From assembly GCA_937927565.1 (NCBI GenBank), contig CALBDV010000489.1, positions 1 to 8,884 on the forward strand: DNA of 8,884 bases, read 5' to 3'. Shown here one piece after another: positions 1-6,293 of this stretch. The notes beneath the pieces are model-generated. The model ran no database searches. It saw nothing but the letters and a program-made list of their open reading frames with translations, and was not told the DNA's origin. Numbering within the stretch: position 1 is the first letter of the stretch; the number at the start of each line of letters is the position of its first letter. The translations under genes were made by a program, and so were the position numbers. The stretch is from an uncultured Holophagales bacterium. Its GTDB lineage: Bacteria > Acidobacteriota > Thermoanaerobaculia > UBA5066.

Positions 1-391
1 CGGTCTTCAGCGCGTTCTCGACGCCGACGGAGCCTCCTTCGACGAAGAAGAGGTGGGAGGCGTGGCTCGGCGGGACGGCGACCCGCGCGAACGTCTCGAC
101 GAACCGGGCCATCTCCAGCGTGTAGATGTCGCTGTTGGCGGGCTTGGTGAGCGCGGCCCGCTGCAGCTCCTCGAGGAAGTCGGGCTCCTTCAGCTTCGGG
201 TGGTTGTAGCCGACTGGAACCGTCGCGAAATGCGAGTAGAGGTCGAGGACCTCGACGCCGTGGAGGCTGTCGTAGATGACGCTTCCGTGGGAACGGTCGA
301 GGTCCATGACGACGTGGTAGCCGTCGACGAGCATGTGACGGCCGAGCGCGTCGAGAACGTTCTCCGGGGCGATCCGGGTGGTGGTCGACAT
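1..391 (-). CDS. lat: L-lysine 6-aminotransferase, N-terminal part (cut by window edge)
   Basis: A class III, PLP-dependent aminotransferase. By family knowledge it moves the epsilon-amino group of L-lysine to 2-oxoglutarate, giving aminoadipate semialdehyde (which cyclises to piperideine-6-carboxylate) and glutamate in the cytosol. 130 codons are visible. From memory they match mycobacterial Lat closely: MLVDG at 20-24, a VMDLDRSHGS stretch at 28-37, KPANSDIY at 83-90, EMARFVETFARV at 93-104, and FFVEGG...VENALK at 115-129, which forms part of the cofactor phosphate-binding region. The PLP lysine lies beyond the edge. The ATG at 391-389 is chosen because the homology begins about there and a GGGGGAG Shine-Dalgarno sits 5 bases upstream. 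It is on the same strand as the Bat operon, 81 bases after the GGDEF gene, so it may be read through or have its own promoter. Another omega-aminotransferase (for example ornithine-type) is less likely given the Lat-specific NSDIY and FVEGG context. Confidence 0.88.
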   Translation of the reverse strand, partial: MSTTTRIAPENVLDALGRHMLVDGYHVVMDLDRSHGSVIYDSLHGVEVLDLYSHFATVPVGYNHPKLKEPDFLEELQRAALTKPANSDIYTLEMARFVETFARVAVPPSHASHLFFVEGGSVGVENALKT

Positions 392-406
392 GGTTTCTCC
401 CCCGCG

Positions 407-430
407 TTGCGCCTGCCTGGCGAGGCGCAA
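407..430 (-). promoter_or_regulatory. Perfect inverted repeat in the lat leader
   Basis: Eight-base arms TTGCGCCT and AGGCGCAA match perfectly around an 8-base spacer. An alternative inner pairing of GCCT with the first AGGC of an AGGCAGGC duplication is also possible. On the minus strand the hairpin ends 15 bases before the lat ATG and 4 bases before its Shine-Dalgarno. It could affect ribosome loading on lat, bind a dimeric regulator, or partly stop operon transcripts. No T-run follows it, so it is not a classical intrinsic terminator. The repeat is seen directly; any role is inference. Confidence 0.45.
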
Positions 431-436
431 AGGGGC

Positions 437-444
437 ATGTTATC
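437..444 (-). promoter_or_regulatory. Possible -10 element for lat
   Basis: An isolated AT-rich patch reading GATAACAT on the minus strand stands out in otherwise GC-rich spacer, 46 to 53 bases upstream of the lat ATG. It could serve as a -10 element. No convincing -35 hexamer lies 16 to 18 bases upstream, where the sequence is GGCC-rich. This is weak evidence that lat has its own promoter. Confidence 0.2.
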
Positions 445-472
445 AGGGGAGGGAAGGGCCGGCCCGGAGCGG

Positions 473-1624
473 TCAGGTCTTCAGGAGGACGCTCGAGAAG
501 GAGGGTGGCCCGCCCTCGCGGCGGGCGCTGACGACGCAGTTCTTCCCCTGGTCCTTCGCCATGTAGAGGGCCGCGTCGGCCTTCTTCAGGAGCTCGTTCT
601 TCTGCTCGCTCGGCGGGCGCCCCGGCGTGCAGTGCCGGCGATAGGACGCGACGCCGAGCGACATCGTGATGACGCCCTTCAGCTTCAGCGCCGGCTCCCC
701 GGGCCCGATCGACATCGGCAGGAACGTCCATTCCTGGATCGCGGCGCGGATCCGCTCGGCGATCTCCATCCCCTGCGCGAGGTTGCAGTCGAGGAGGATC
801 ACGGTGAACTCGTCCCCGCCGTAGCGGCAGGGGAGCGAGGTCGTCGCGGCGAGCTGGCGCTGGAGGACGAACGCGACTTCCCTGAGGATCTGGCTCCCGG
901 CCAGGTGCCCGTGCTCGTCGTTGACGGCCTTCAGGTGGTCGCAGTCGAGGAAGAGGAGCGTGAGGTCCCCGTCAGCCCCGCCGGCGAGCCGGTCGATCTC
1001 CTGCTGGAGCTTCTTGTGGAAGTAGCGGTCGTTGTAGAGCGCGGTGAGCGAGTCGCGCCGGGCCACCTCGCGGGCGCGCCGCTCGTCGAGGAGGTTCTGC
1101 AGGGCGAGGGAGAGGGTGTCTCCGAAGAGGGCCATGAGCCGCTCGTCCCGCTCGTCGAAGCCCCCTCCCCGCTGGTTGACCAGCACGAGGGAGCCGCAGA
1201 CGTGCGACTCGATGACGACCGGAACGCCGAGGGCCGACCTCACCGGCGAGGCGAAGACCCCGTCGGCTTCGAGCGAGAGGGCTCGCGCTCCCTTGACCTC
1301 GTTCACGGCCGTTCGCTCGCCGCGCGCGTAGGTGAACCCCGCGATCCCGTCGACGGGGCGGACGCTCACACCGACGGCCGTCTCTCGAAAGTCGCCGGCG
1401 GTGGCGATGACGGTCAGCTCGTTGCGGGAACGGTCGTCTTCCTTGGCGATGGGGTCGTCGAGGAGGAGGACGGCCGCCTCGGCCGGGACGAAGTCGAGCG
1501 CCTTCTTCACGAGCGTCATGAGGAACCGCTCGGGCGCGGTGCCGCTCGTCTCGTCGAGGAGGCGATGGCGCTCCATGAAGCGCGCGAGCTTTGCCTGCGG
1601 CAGGACCCGCGAGGGGACGGTCAC
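473..1624 (-). CDS. GAF-GGDEF diguanylate cyclase
   Basis: A cytosolic protein of 383 residues predicted to make cyclic di-GMP from two GTP under control of a sensory GAF domain. The GAF domain spans about 30-178 and ends in the typical LVNQRGGGFDERDERLMALF pattern (147-166). A short linker with the usual RRDSLTALYNDRYF entry motif (189-202) leads into the GGDEF domain, about 190-368. The metal and substrate motif LFLDCDHLKAVND is at 224-236, and the intact active-site GGDEF is at 269-273. The RxxD inhibitory site expected at 260-263 reads ATTS, so product inhibition through that site should be absent. There is no membrane segment. The start is GTG at 1624: an in-frame TAG (the batD stop) lies 9 bases upstream, and a GAGG is too close to be a good ribosome site, so coupling to batD translation is plausible. 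Met17 is an alternative start. The 9-base gap makes it the last gene of the Bat operon. The ligand of the GAF domain cannot be read from the sequence. Confidence 0.93.
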   Translation of the reverse strand: MTVPSRVLPQAKLARFMERHRLLDETSGTAPERFLMTLVKKALDFVPAEAAVLLLDDPIAKEDDRSRNELTVIATAGDFRETAVGVSVRPVDGIAGFTYARGERTAVNEVKGARALSLEADGVFASPVRSALGVPVVIESHVCGSLVLVNQRGGGFDERDERLMALFGDTLSLALQNLLDERRAREVARRDSLTALYNDRYFHKKLQQEIDRLAGGADGDLTLLFLDCDHLKAVNDEHGHLAGSQILREVAFVLQRQLAATTSLPCRYGGDEFTVILLDCNLAQGMEIAERIRAAIQEWTFLPMSIGPGEPALKLKGVITMSLGVASYRRHCTPGRPPSEQKNELLKKADAALYMAKDQGKNCVVSARREGGPPSFSSVLLKT

Positions 1625-1633
1625 GCCTCGATT

Positions 1634-3487
1634 CTAGGCGTGTCCAGCCCCGCGGACCTTGCCGAGGACGACCCGGGCCTTTTCGCGGAGCCGCGTGATC
1701 TCGTCCGCGTAGTCCCCGAGCTGGGGGGCGAACCGGAGAAAGTCGGCCTGGGAAAGGAGCTGTCGGAGCTCTTCCCGGAGCGCGGGGGGAACGCCCTTGT
1801 CGGCGAGGTCGTCCAGGAGGGTGGAGACCGGGGCCGTCTCGGAGGCGCCGATCCGGCGGGCGAGGTGTTCGCGGACCGCCCGTTCGACCCTCGTCACGGC
1901 CCTCTCCTTGGTCTCGCCCGGCTCGGCGACGAGGAGCGCGCCCACGGAGCCGAGGGCGTGAGCCCGGCGCCGGAGGGCCCAGGCCGTCCCGGCGGCCGCG
2001 ACGAGGACTCCGGGAACCGTGATGAGTGCCCAGAGGGGAACGGCGATCGTGGTCCGTGCGAGGTCGCGGGCCGAGGGGAAGGGAGTGGGCGTGGGCGGGA
2101 CGCCGGGGAGAGTGGTCGACGCCTCGGAGCCGTTCCCGGCCGCGGCCGGAACCGCTGCGGCCTGTCCCGCGGACGCGACGGCCGGCGGAGCGGCGGCTTC
2201 GACCGTGAGGGTGATCGGCTCGCTGCGCTTCACGACGAGCCTCTTCTCGGCGGTGTCGAAGACCTCGAAGGAAACCGGAGGGATCACGAGCTTTCCGGGG
2301 TCGACGGGGACGACGACGAAGTCCCACTCGGCGCTCGTCCCCCCTTTCGCCGCCCCGCGGGCGGGGAGGGTCCGGGAGGAGGGAGGGTAGACCTTGACTC
2401 CCGGTATCGACAGGTGAGGCATGTCCGTCGCGGTCCTGATGTTTCCGCTTCCCGCGAGGCGGACCTTGAGCGTGACCGCCTCGCCGGCGGGGATGCTCCT
2501 GCGGTCGACCGTCGTCGTGACGCCGAACTGCCCGACGGGGCCCTTGAAGTCGGGACGTCCCGGGATCGGAAGGATCTTCAGGGACAGCGCCTTCGTCTCC
2601 CGCTCGAGAACGCGCGGCCGGAGCATCGCGAACGGGTCGCCGAAGGGGTCCATGGCGACGCGGACCCCGATCCGGATCTTCGCGGGGGGGATCGTCACCG
2701 TCCCGGGGGTGAGGCCGGAGACGGCCTTCCTCAGAACGGTGAAGCGGGCGACCGGGCGTCCCTCCCAGGTGCCCCGGCGCGGTGTCGGGCGCTCGGGCCG
2801 CTCGAGGTCCTCGGCCCAGAGGCCCGGGAACTGGGGTGCCTCGACGTATTCGATTCCCTGGACTTCGGCCTGGGTCACGAGCTCGTAGGTGATCGTCACT
2901 TCCTCGCCGACGAAGGACGCTTCCTTGCTCGGCGTCGCCACGAAGGCGAGGATCGGCTCCTCCGCGGGGAAGTCGCGCTCGGCGCCGGCGCGCCGGGTTC
3001 CGGGTCTCGGAGACGTCCTGCCGAAGGGATCCTCCTCGGGGGTTGCGGGGCCCGGACCGGCGCCGGACGAACGGCGGGCCGGGCCGACCTCCAGGAGGTA
3101 AGCGCCGGCCTTGACGTCCTTGTCGCCGACCTTGAACGTCGTCTCGCCCACCTCTGCCGGACCGGTCCCTGCGGGCCGGAGGAACCAGGTGAGGCTCGCC
3201 TGGCGAGAGAGCTGGCCGTTGATGAAGCTGATCTGCGTCGAGGTGTTCGGGCCGCCGACGACCACGAGGTTCTTCAACGGCAGCTCGGCCGGCGCCCGGA
3301 GGCTCCCTCCGACGCCTGGTCCCGTGAAGGAGTAGGTCAGGCGGACGACGTCGTCGGCGGCGGGCCGGGGGTTGTCGACGAGGACCCGGACCTCGGGCTC
3401 CTCCTGTACCGCGGAAAGAGGAGCGGGCAGGAGCGACAGGAGGGCGGCGACGAGGAGCGTCGCCGCCCGGGCGGGGTCGCGCCTCAC
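1634..3487 (-). CDS. batD: BatD-like membrane protein (oxygen-tolerance family)
   Basis: A 617-residue protein of the BatD family, thought to act in the membrane complex with BatA, BatB and BatC. Residues 1-26 look like a cleavable signal peptide (RR start, LLVAALLSLL core, APLSA cleavage region). Beta-rich domains outside the membrane follow at about 30-135, 175-305 and 315-430, each with repeated immunoglobulin-like features such as SFVGEEVTITYEL (191-203) and SIPAGEAVTLKVRL (331-344). A Ser/Pro/Ala-rich linker (about 431-475) leads to one membrane segment (about 480-505), stopped by RRR. A helical cytoplasmic tail of about 110 residues ends the protein and contains LLSQADFLRF at 577-586. 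The start is GTG at 3487, overlapping the batBC stop by four bases (GTGA), with a strong GGGAGGG Shine-Dalgarno. The same frame stays open far upstream through batBC, but signal peptide, ribosome site and overlap all fix the start here. Length is typical. I see no cysteine in the protein. Confidence 0.88.
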   Translation of the reverse strand: MRRDPARAATLLVAALLSLLPAPLSAVQEEPEVRVLVDNPRPAADDVVRLTYSFTGPGVGGSLRAPAELPLKNLVVVGGPNTSTQISFINGQLSRQASLTWFLRPAGTGPAEVGETTFKVGDKDVKAGAYLLEVGPARRSSGAGPGPATPEEDPFGRTSPRPGTRRAGAERDFPAEEPILAFVATPSKEASFVGEEVTITYELVTQAEVQGIEYVEAPQFPGLWAEDLERPERPTPRRGTWEGRPVARFTVLRKAVSGLTPGTVTIPPAKIRIGVRVAMDPFGDPFAMLRPRVLERETKALSLKILPIPGRPDFKGPVGQFGVTTTVDRRSIPAGEAVTLKVRLAGSGNIRTATDMPHLSIPGVKVYPPSSRTLPARGAAKGGTSAEWDFVVVPVDPGKLVIPPVSFEVFDTAEKRLVVKRSEPITLTVEAAAPPAVASAGQAAAVPAAAGNGSEASTTLPGVPPTPTPFPSARDLARTTIAVPLWALITVPGVLVAAAGTAWALRRRAHALGSVGALLVAEPGETKERAVTRVERAVREHLARRIGASETAPVSTLLDDLADKGVPPALREELRQLLSQADFLRFAPQLGDYADEITRLREKARVVLGKVRGAGHA

Positions 3488-5253
3488 CAGTCCCTCCCGG
3501 CGCGCCGCTGCTTCTTCTGCTCGGCGACCTTCTTCCGCTGCTCTTCGAGGTCGTTTCGGGCGATTGCCTGGAGGAGCTGCTCGGCCTTGTCGCGGCTCAT
3601 CTTCGCCTTCTTCTCGAAATCGTCTTTCTTCGGAGGCGGTGGCGTACCGCCCTTCTGCTGTTGTTGCTGCTTCTTCTGCTGGTCGAGCCGCCGGAGGGCG
3701 AGCTCGTAGTTCCAGGCCGCGTCGGCCTCGCCGGGGCGCGCCCGGAGCGCGTCGCGATAGGCGGCCGCAGCGGCCTCCCACTGCTGGCCCGAGAGGAGGA
3801 CGTTGCCGGAGTTGAAGGACGCGTCGGCGGCGAGGTCGCCACGCGAGGCCCCCTTCGCCTTCTTCAGCGCCGCCAGGGCTTCCTCGCCACGCCCCGCCGC
3901 CGACAGGGCCGTGCCGAGGTTGTAGGTCCCGGAAGGGTCCTTCGGGGCGAGGGCCGCTTCCCGCGCGAAGCGCGAGACGGCCTCGTCCACGCGCTTCTCC
4001 TCGAGCGCCTTCTTCCCAGCGATGGCTTCGCCACGGGCCGTCGTGAAGGGGGGGCGCGACAGGATCCGTTCCTTCAGGGAGGACGGCGCGGGAGGGGTCG
4101 CCGGAGTCGACGGGGAGGGGGCGGCGGGACCGGGACCGGGAGCGGCTGCAGGAGGCCCCATCTGCCCGGGGAGCGGAGCCGAATAGCCGGCCAGCACGAG
4201 GGCGACGAGAGTGATCGGCGCCGTACGGGCCTTCCCCGGCCGACGGAAGAGGAATCCGAGCGGTCCGACGAGGAGCAGCGCGAGAACGGCGACGGCGATG
4301 CCGAGAGGGATCTGGAACCGCTCGTGGCGGTTCGTGCCGACGGACTCCGACAGCGGGCGGCGCGCGGCCTTGTCGACCTCGCGGGCGACGCCGTCGAGGT
4401 CGGTCCGGCCGGGCTGGACGACGCTGTAGCTGCCTCCCGTCTCCGCCGCGAGGCGTCGCAGGAGCGCGGGGTCGGGACGAGAGAGAACGGGCGCCCCGTC
4501 TTCCGACTTGAAGCCGCTGGGCCTGCCGGAGAGGTCGACCTCCGGGACGGGCGCGCCACGCCCCTCGGCCCCGACGAAGACGGCGTGGACGACGATTCCC
4601 TCTCCCTTCGCTTTCGCGATCGCTTCGTCGACGCCCCCTTCGAGGTCCTCGCCGTCGGAGAGGACGACGACCTGCCGTCCGGCCGACGTGCCCGGGGGCA
4701 TCAGCTCGGCGGCCGCGGCGAGCCCGGCCGCGAGCGAGGTGCCCGGAAGCGTGCCGATTCCCGGCTCGAGAGCCTCGAGGAAGAGAGCCACGGCGGCGGA
4801 GTCGAGCGTGAGGGGTACGAGGACCTGCGCTTCCCCTTCGCACCCGACGAGGGCGAGGCGGTCGCCCGGGAGCTTCTCGACGAGGGAGAGCGCCGCCTGC
4901 CGCGCGAGGACGAAGCGCGACGGCGTCACGTCGGTCGCGCGCATGGAGGCGGAGGTGTCGAGGACGATCGCGACGTCGGCGCCGCGGCGCTCCACCGTCT
5001 CCGTGACGAGGCCCCAGCGGGGGCGCGCGAGGGCGAATCCGGTGCCGAGGACGACGATCACCGCGAGGGCCGCCGCAAGCGGAGTCCATCGGTCGCGCGA
5101 GAGAAGCCCCGCCCTCTCCGCCAAGGCGGGGGCGACGAGCCCCTCCCGCCGGCTGCGGGCCCGGCGGGCCGAAAACCACGCGGCGACGAGGGCGAGGATC
5201 GCGGAACCGAGCGTGGCGCCGACCCAGAAGGGAGAAAGGAAGAGGTCTTTCAT
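3484..5253 (-). CDS. BatB-BatC fusion: VWA domain plus TPR protein
   Basis: 589 residues joining two proteins that are usually separate. The N-terminal part is BatB: membrane segments at about 11-28 and 58-75, the LARPRWG motif shared with BatA (75-81), then a VWA domain with a complete MIDAS metal site (DTSAS at 99-103, T172, D200 in LSDGED), and a membrane segment at about 314-336. After RRPGKAR comes a further hydrophobic stretch, 345-358, that looks like a retained BatC signal peptide, then a Pro/Ala-rich linker (about 360-392). TPR-like helices follow at about 405-525 (GTYNLGTALSAAGRGEEAL, then FNSGNVLLSGQQWEAAAAAY), with a Q/K-rich charged tail. Positive-inside reasoning puts both VWA and TPR parts outside the inner membrane. 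The start is ATG at 5253, overlapping the batA stop (ATGA), with GGTGA seven bases before it. A single cysteine, C138, lies in the VWA core. Role: scaffold of the Bat complex, by family knowledge; the ligand is unknown. Confidence 0.9.
   Translation of the reverse strand: MKDLFLSPFWVGATLGSAILALVAAWFSARRARSRREGLVAPALAERAGLLSRDRWTPLAAALAVIVVLGTGFALARPRWGLVTETVERRGADVAIVLDTSASMRATDVTPSRFVLARQAALSLVEKLPGDRLALVGCEGEAQVLVPLTLDSAAVALFLEALEPGIGTLPGTSLAAGLAAAAELMPPGTSAGRQVVVLSDGEDLEGGVDEAIAKAKGEGIVVHAVFVGAEGRGAPVPEVDLSGRPSGFKSEDGAPVLSRPDPALLRRLAAETGGSYSVVQPGRTDLDGVAREVDKAARRPLSESVGTNRHERFQIPLGIAVAVLALLLVGPLGFLFRRPGKARTAPITLVALVLAGYSAPLPGQMGPPAAAPGPGPAAPSPSTPATPPAPSSLKERILSRPPFTTARGEAIAGKKALEEKRVDEAVSRFAREAALAPKDPSGTYNLGTALSAAGRGEEALAALKKAKGASRGDLAADASFNSGNVLLSGQQWEAAAAAYRDALRARPGEADAAWNYELALRRLDQQKKQQQQQKGGTPPPPKKDDFEKKAKMSRDKAEQLLQAIARNDLEEQRKKVAEQKKQRRAGRDW
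3492..3498 (-). promoter_or_regulatory. Shine-Dalgarno that fixes the batD GTG start
   Basis: GGGAGGG on the minus strand lies inside the last codons of batBC, 4 bases before the batD GTG (GGAGG core 5 bases away). It decides the start within a reading frame that is open for hundreds of codons upstream, and suggests re-initiation by ribosomes finishing batBC. Confidence 0.6.
3655..3681 (-). repeat. Glutamine/lysine codon repeat in the BatC tail
   Basis: Nine codons of CAG, CAA and AAG encode residues 525-533 (QQKKQQQQQ) of the BatB-BatC fusion, followed by a PPPP run and more lysines. It joins the TPR region to the charged tail. Such low-complexity trinucleotide tracts can change length by slippage in whole codons. 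Confidence 0.5.
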
Positions 5254-6293
5254 CGCGGCGTCACCGGGAAGGCGAAGAGCGCGAGACCGGCGGCCAGCGC
5301 GAGCACGCCGGCCGCGGGGATGGCGACGCGGGGGAACGTCTCACGCCAGCGCGTGTAGGTCGTCGTCTTCACCTCGGTCTTCTCGAGGCGGTCGATCTCG
5401 GCGTAGGTCTCTGCGAGGCCGGCGGGGTCGGTTGCGCGGAAGTAGCGTCCGCCCGTCGTCTCGGCGATCCGGCCCAGAAGCTTCTCGTCGACGTCGACCT
5501 GGGCCATGACCCGCCGCTCGACGACGCGCCCCGTCTCCGGGTCGCGGACCGGGACCGGGATCTCCACGGGGCCTCCGGCCGTACCGACGCCGACCGTGTA
5601 GACCCGGATGCCGAGCCCCTTCGCGACGTTCGCGGCCGTGTCGGGGTCGATCTCTCCCGCGTTGTTCCCGCCGTCGGTCACGAGGACGACGACTTTCGAC
5701 TTCGCTTTCGAGGCTCCGAGCCGCGCGAGCGAGTTCCCGAGAGCCATGCCGATCGCCGTCCCGTCCCCCTGGTCGCCGAGCTTCAGCTCCGCGAGGCGGG
5801 TCAGGAGCATCGCGCGGTCGGTCGTCAGCGGGACGACCGTCCTCGACCGGCCGGCGAAGGCGATGAGGCCGAGGCGATCCTGCGGTCGGCCCTCGACGAA
5901 CGTGCGCGTGGCGGCCCTGGCGACGAAGAACCGGTTCTTCGGCTTGAAGTCCTCGGCGGCCATCGAGCCCGAGGCGTCGAGCGCGACGACGATGTCGACG
6001 CCCTCGGTCCACGACTCGGTCCGTTCGAGGCCGACGCGCGGGCGGGCGAGGGCGACGACGAGACCGGCGAAGCCGAGGCAGCCCAGGACGAACGGGACGT
6101 GCCGGAATCTCACGCGCCAGCCTGGCCTCACGCGTGCCACGAAGGCGAGCGTCGGGACGACGAGGGCGGAGTCTCCCCGCTGCTCGCGAATGATCCGAAG
6201 GGCGATGGCGATCGGGATGGCGACGAGGAAAAGGAAGAAGAGCGGATCGCGGAAGGAGAGCCCGGGCGGGAAGAGCGAGGCGAGGAGGCTCAT
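5250..6293 (-). CDS. batA: BatA, membrane-anchored VWA protein
   Basis: A 347-residue protein, close to the usual BatA length. Membrane segments lie at about 16-34 and 67-84, with the basic loop between them (RVRPGWRVRFRH) marking a cytoplasmic turn. The VWA domain runs from about 98 to 305 and has a full MIDAS: DASGS at 106-110, T179 in GDGTAIG, and D207 in VTDGGNN. Then comes the family's closing pattern DVDEKLLGRIAETTGGRYFRA (267-287) with DRLEKTE at 301-307, and a last membrane segment at about 321-343. The domain should face the periplasm and bind a protein partner through its metal ion. It is a clear paralogue of the BatB half of the next gene, sharing the LARPR motif and layout. The start is ATG at 6293, overlapping the previous stop (ATGA), with GGGAG seven bases upstream; the frame is open further upstream, but nothing there looks like protein. 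Assignment to the family is firm; the biological ligand is unknown. Confidence 0.93.
   Translation of the reverse strand: MSLLASLFPPGLSFRDPLFFLFLVAIPIAIALRIIREQRGDSALVVPTLAFVARVRPGWRVRFRHVPFVLGCLGFAGLVVALARPRVGLERTESWTEGVDIVVALDASGSMAAEDFKPKNRFFVARAATRTFVEGRPQDRLGLIAFAGRSRTVVPLTTDRAMLLTRLAELKLGDQGDGTAIGMALGNSLARLGASKAKSKVVVLVTDGGNNAGEIDPDTAANVAKGLGIRVYTVGVGTAGGPVEIPVPVRDPETGRVVERRVMAQVDVDEKLLGRIAETTGGRYFRATDPAGLAETYAEIDRLEKTEVKTTTYTRWRETFPRVAIPAAGVLALAAGLALFAFPVTPR

Noticed and set aside
407..430. Intrinsic terminator for the Bat operon
   Set aside because: The stem is good, but no T-run follows on the minus strand and the lat ribosome site follows within a few bases, so I list it only as a leader structure.
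456..465. GGGCCGGCCC palindrome as a terminator or operator
   Set aside because: It has no loop and consists only of G and C in a GC-rich region, so it is expected by chance; noted only as part of the spacer.
972..2327. Minus-strand open frame of 451 codons
   Set aside because: It is out of frame with, and overlaps, both the GGDEF gene and batD; the product is Arg/Pro/Gly-rich with no domain.
53..3709. Plus-strand open frame of 1218 codons
   Set aside because: It runs antisense to lat, the GGDEF gene, batD and the end of batBC, all of which have clear family motifs. Its product is R/G/E/D-rich without any recognisable domain. Such frames arise from high-GC third positions in the real genes.
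3488..5179. Upstream extension of the batD frame
   Set aside because: The frame is open, but the sequence is Arg/Pro-rich out-of-frame batBC. The signal peptide, GGGAGGG ribosome site and GTGA overlap place the start at 3487.
3661..5358. Plus-strand open frame of 565 codons
   Set aside because: It is antisense to the BatB-BatC fusion, with low-complexity charged product and no motif.
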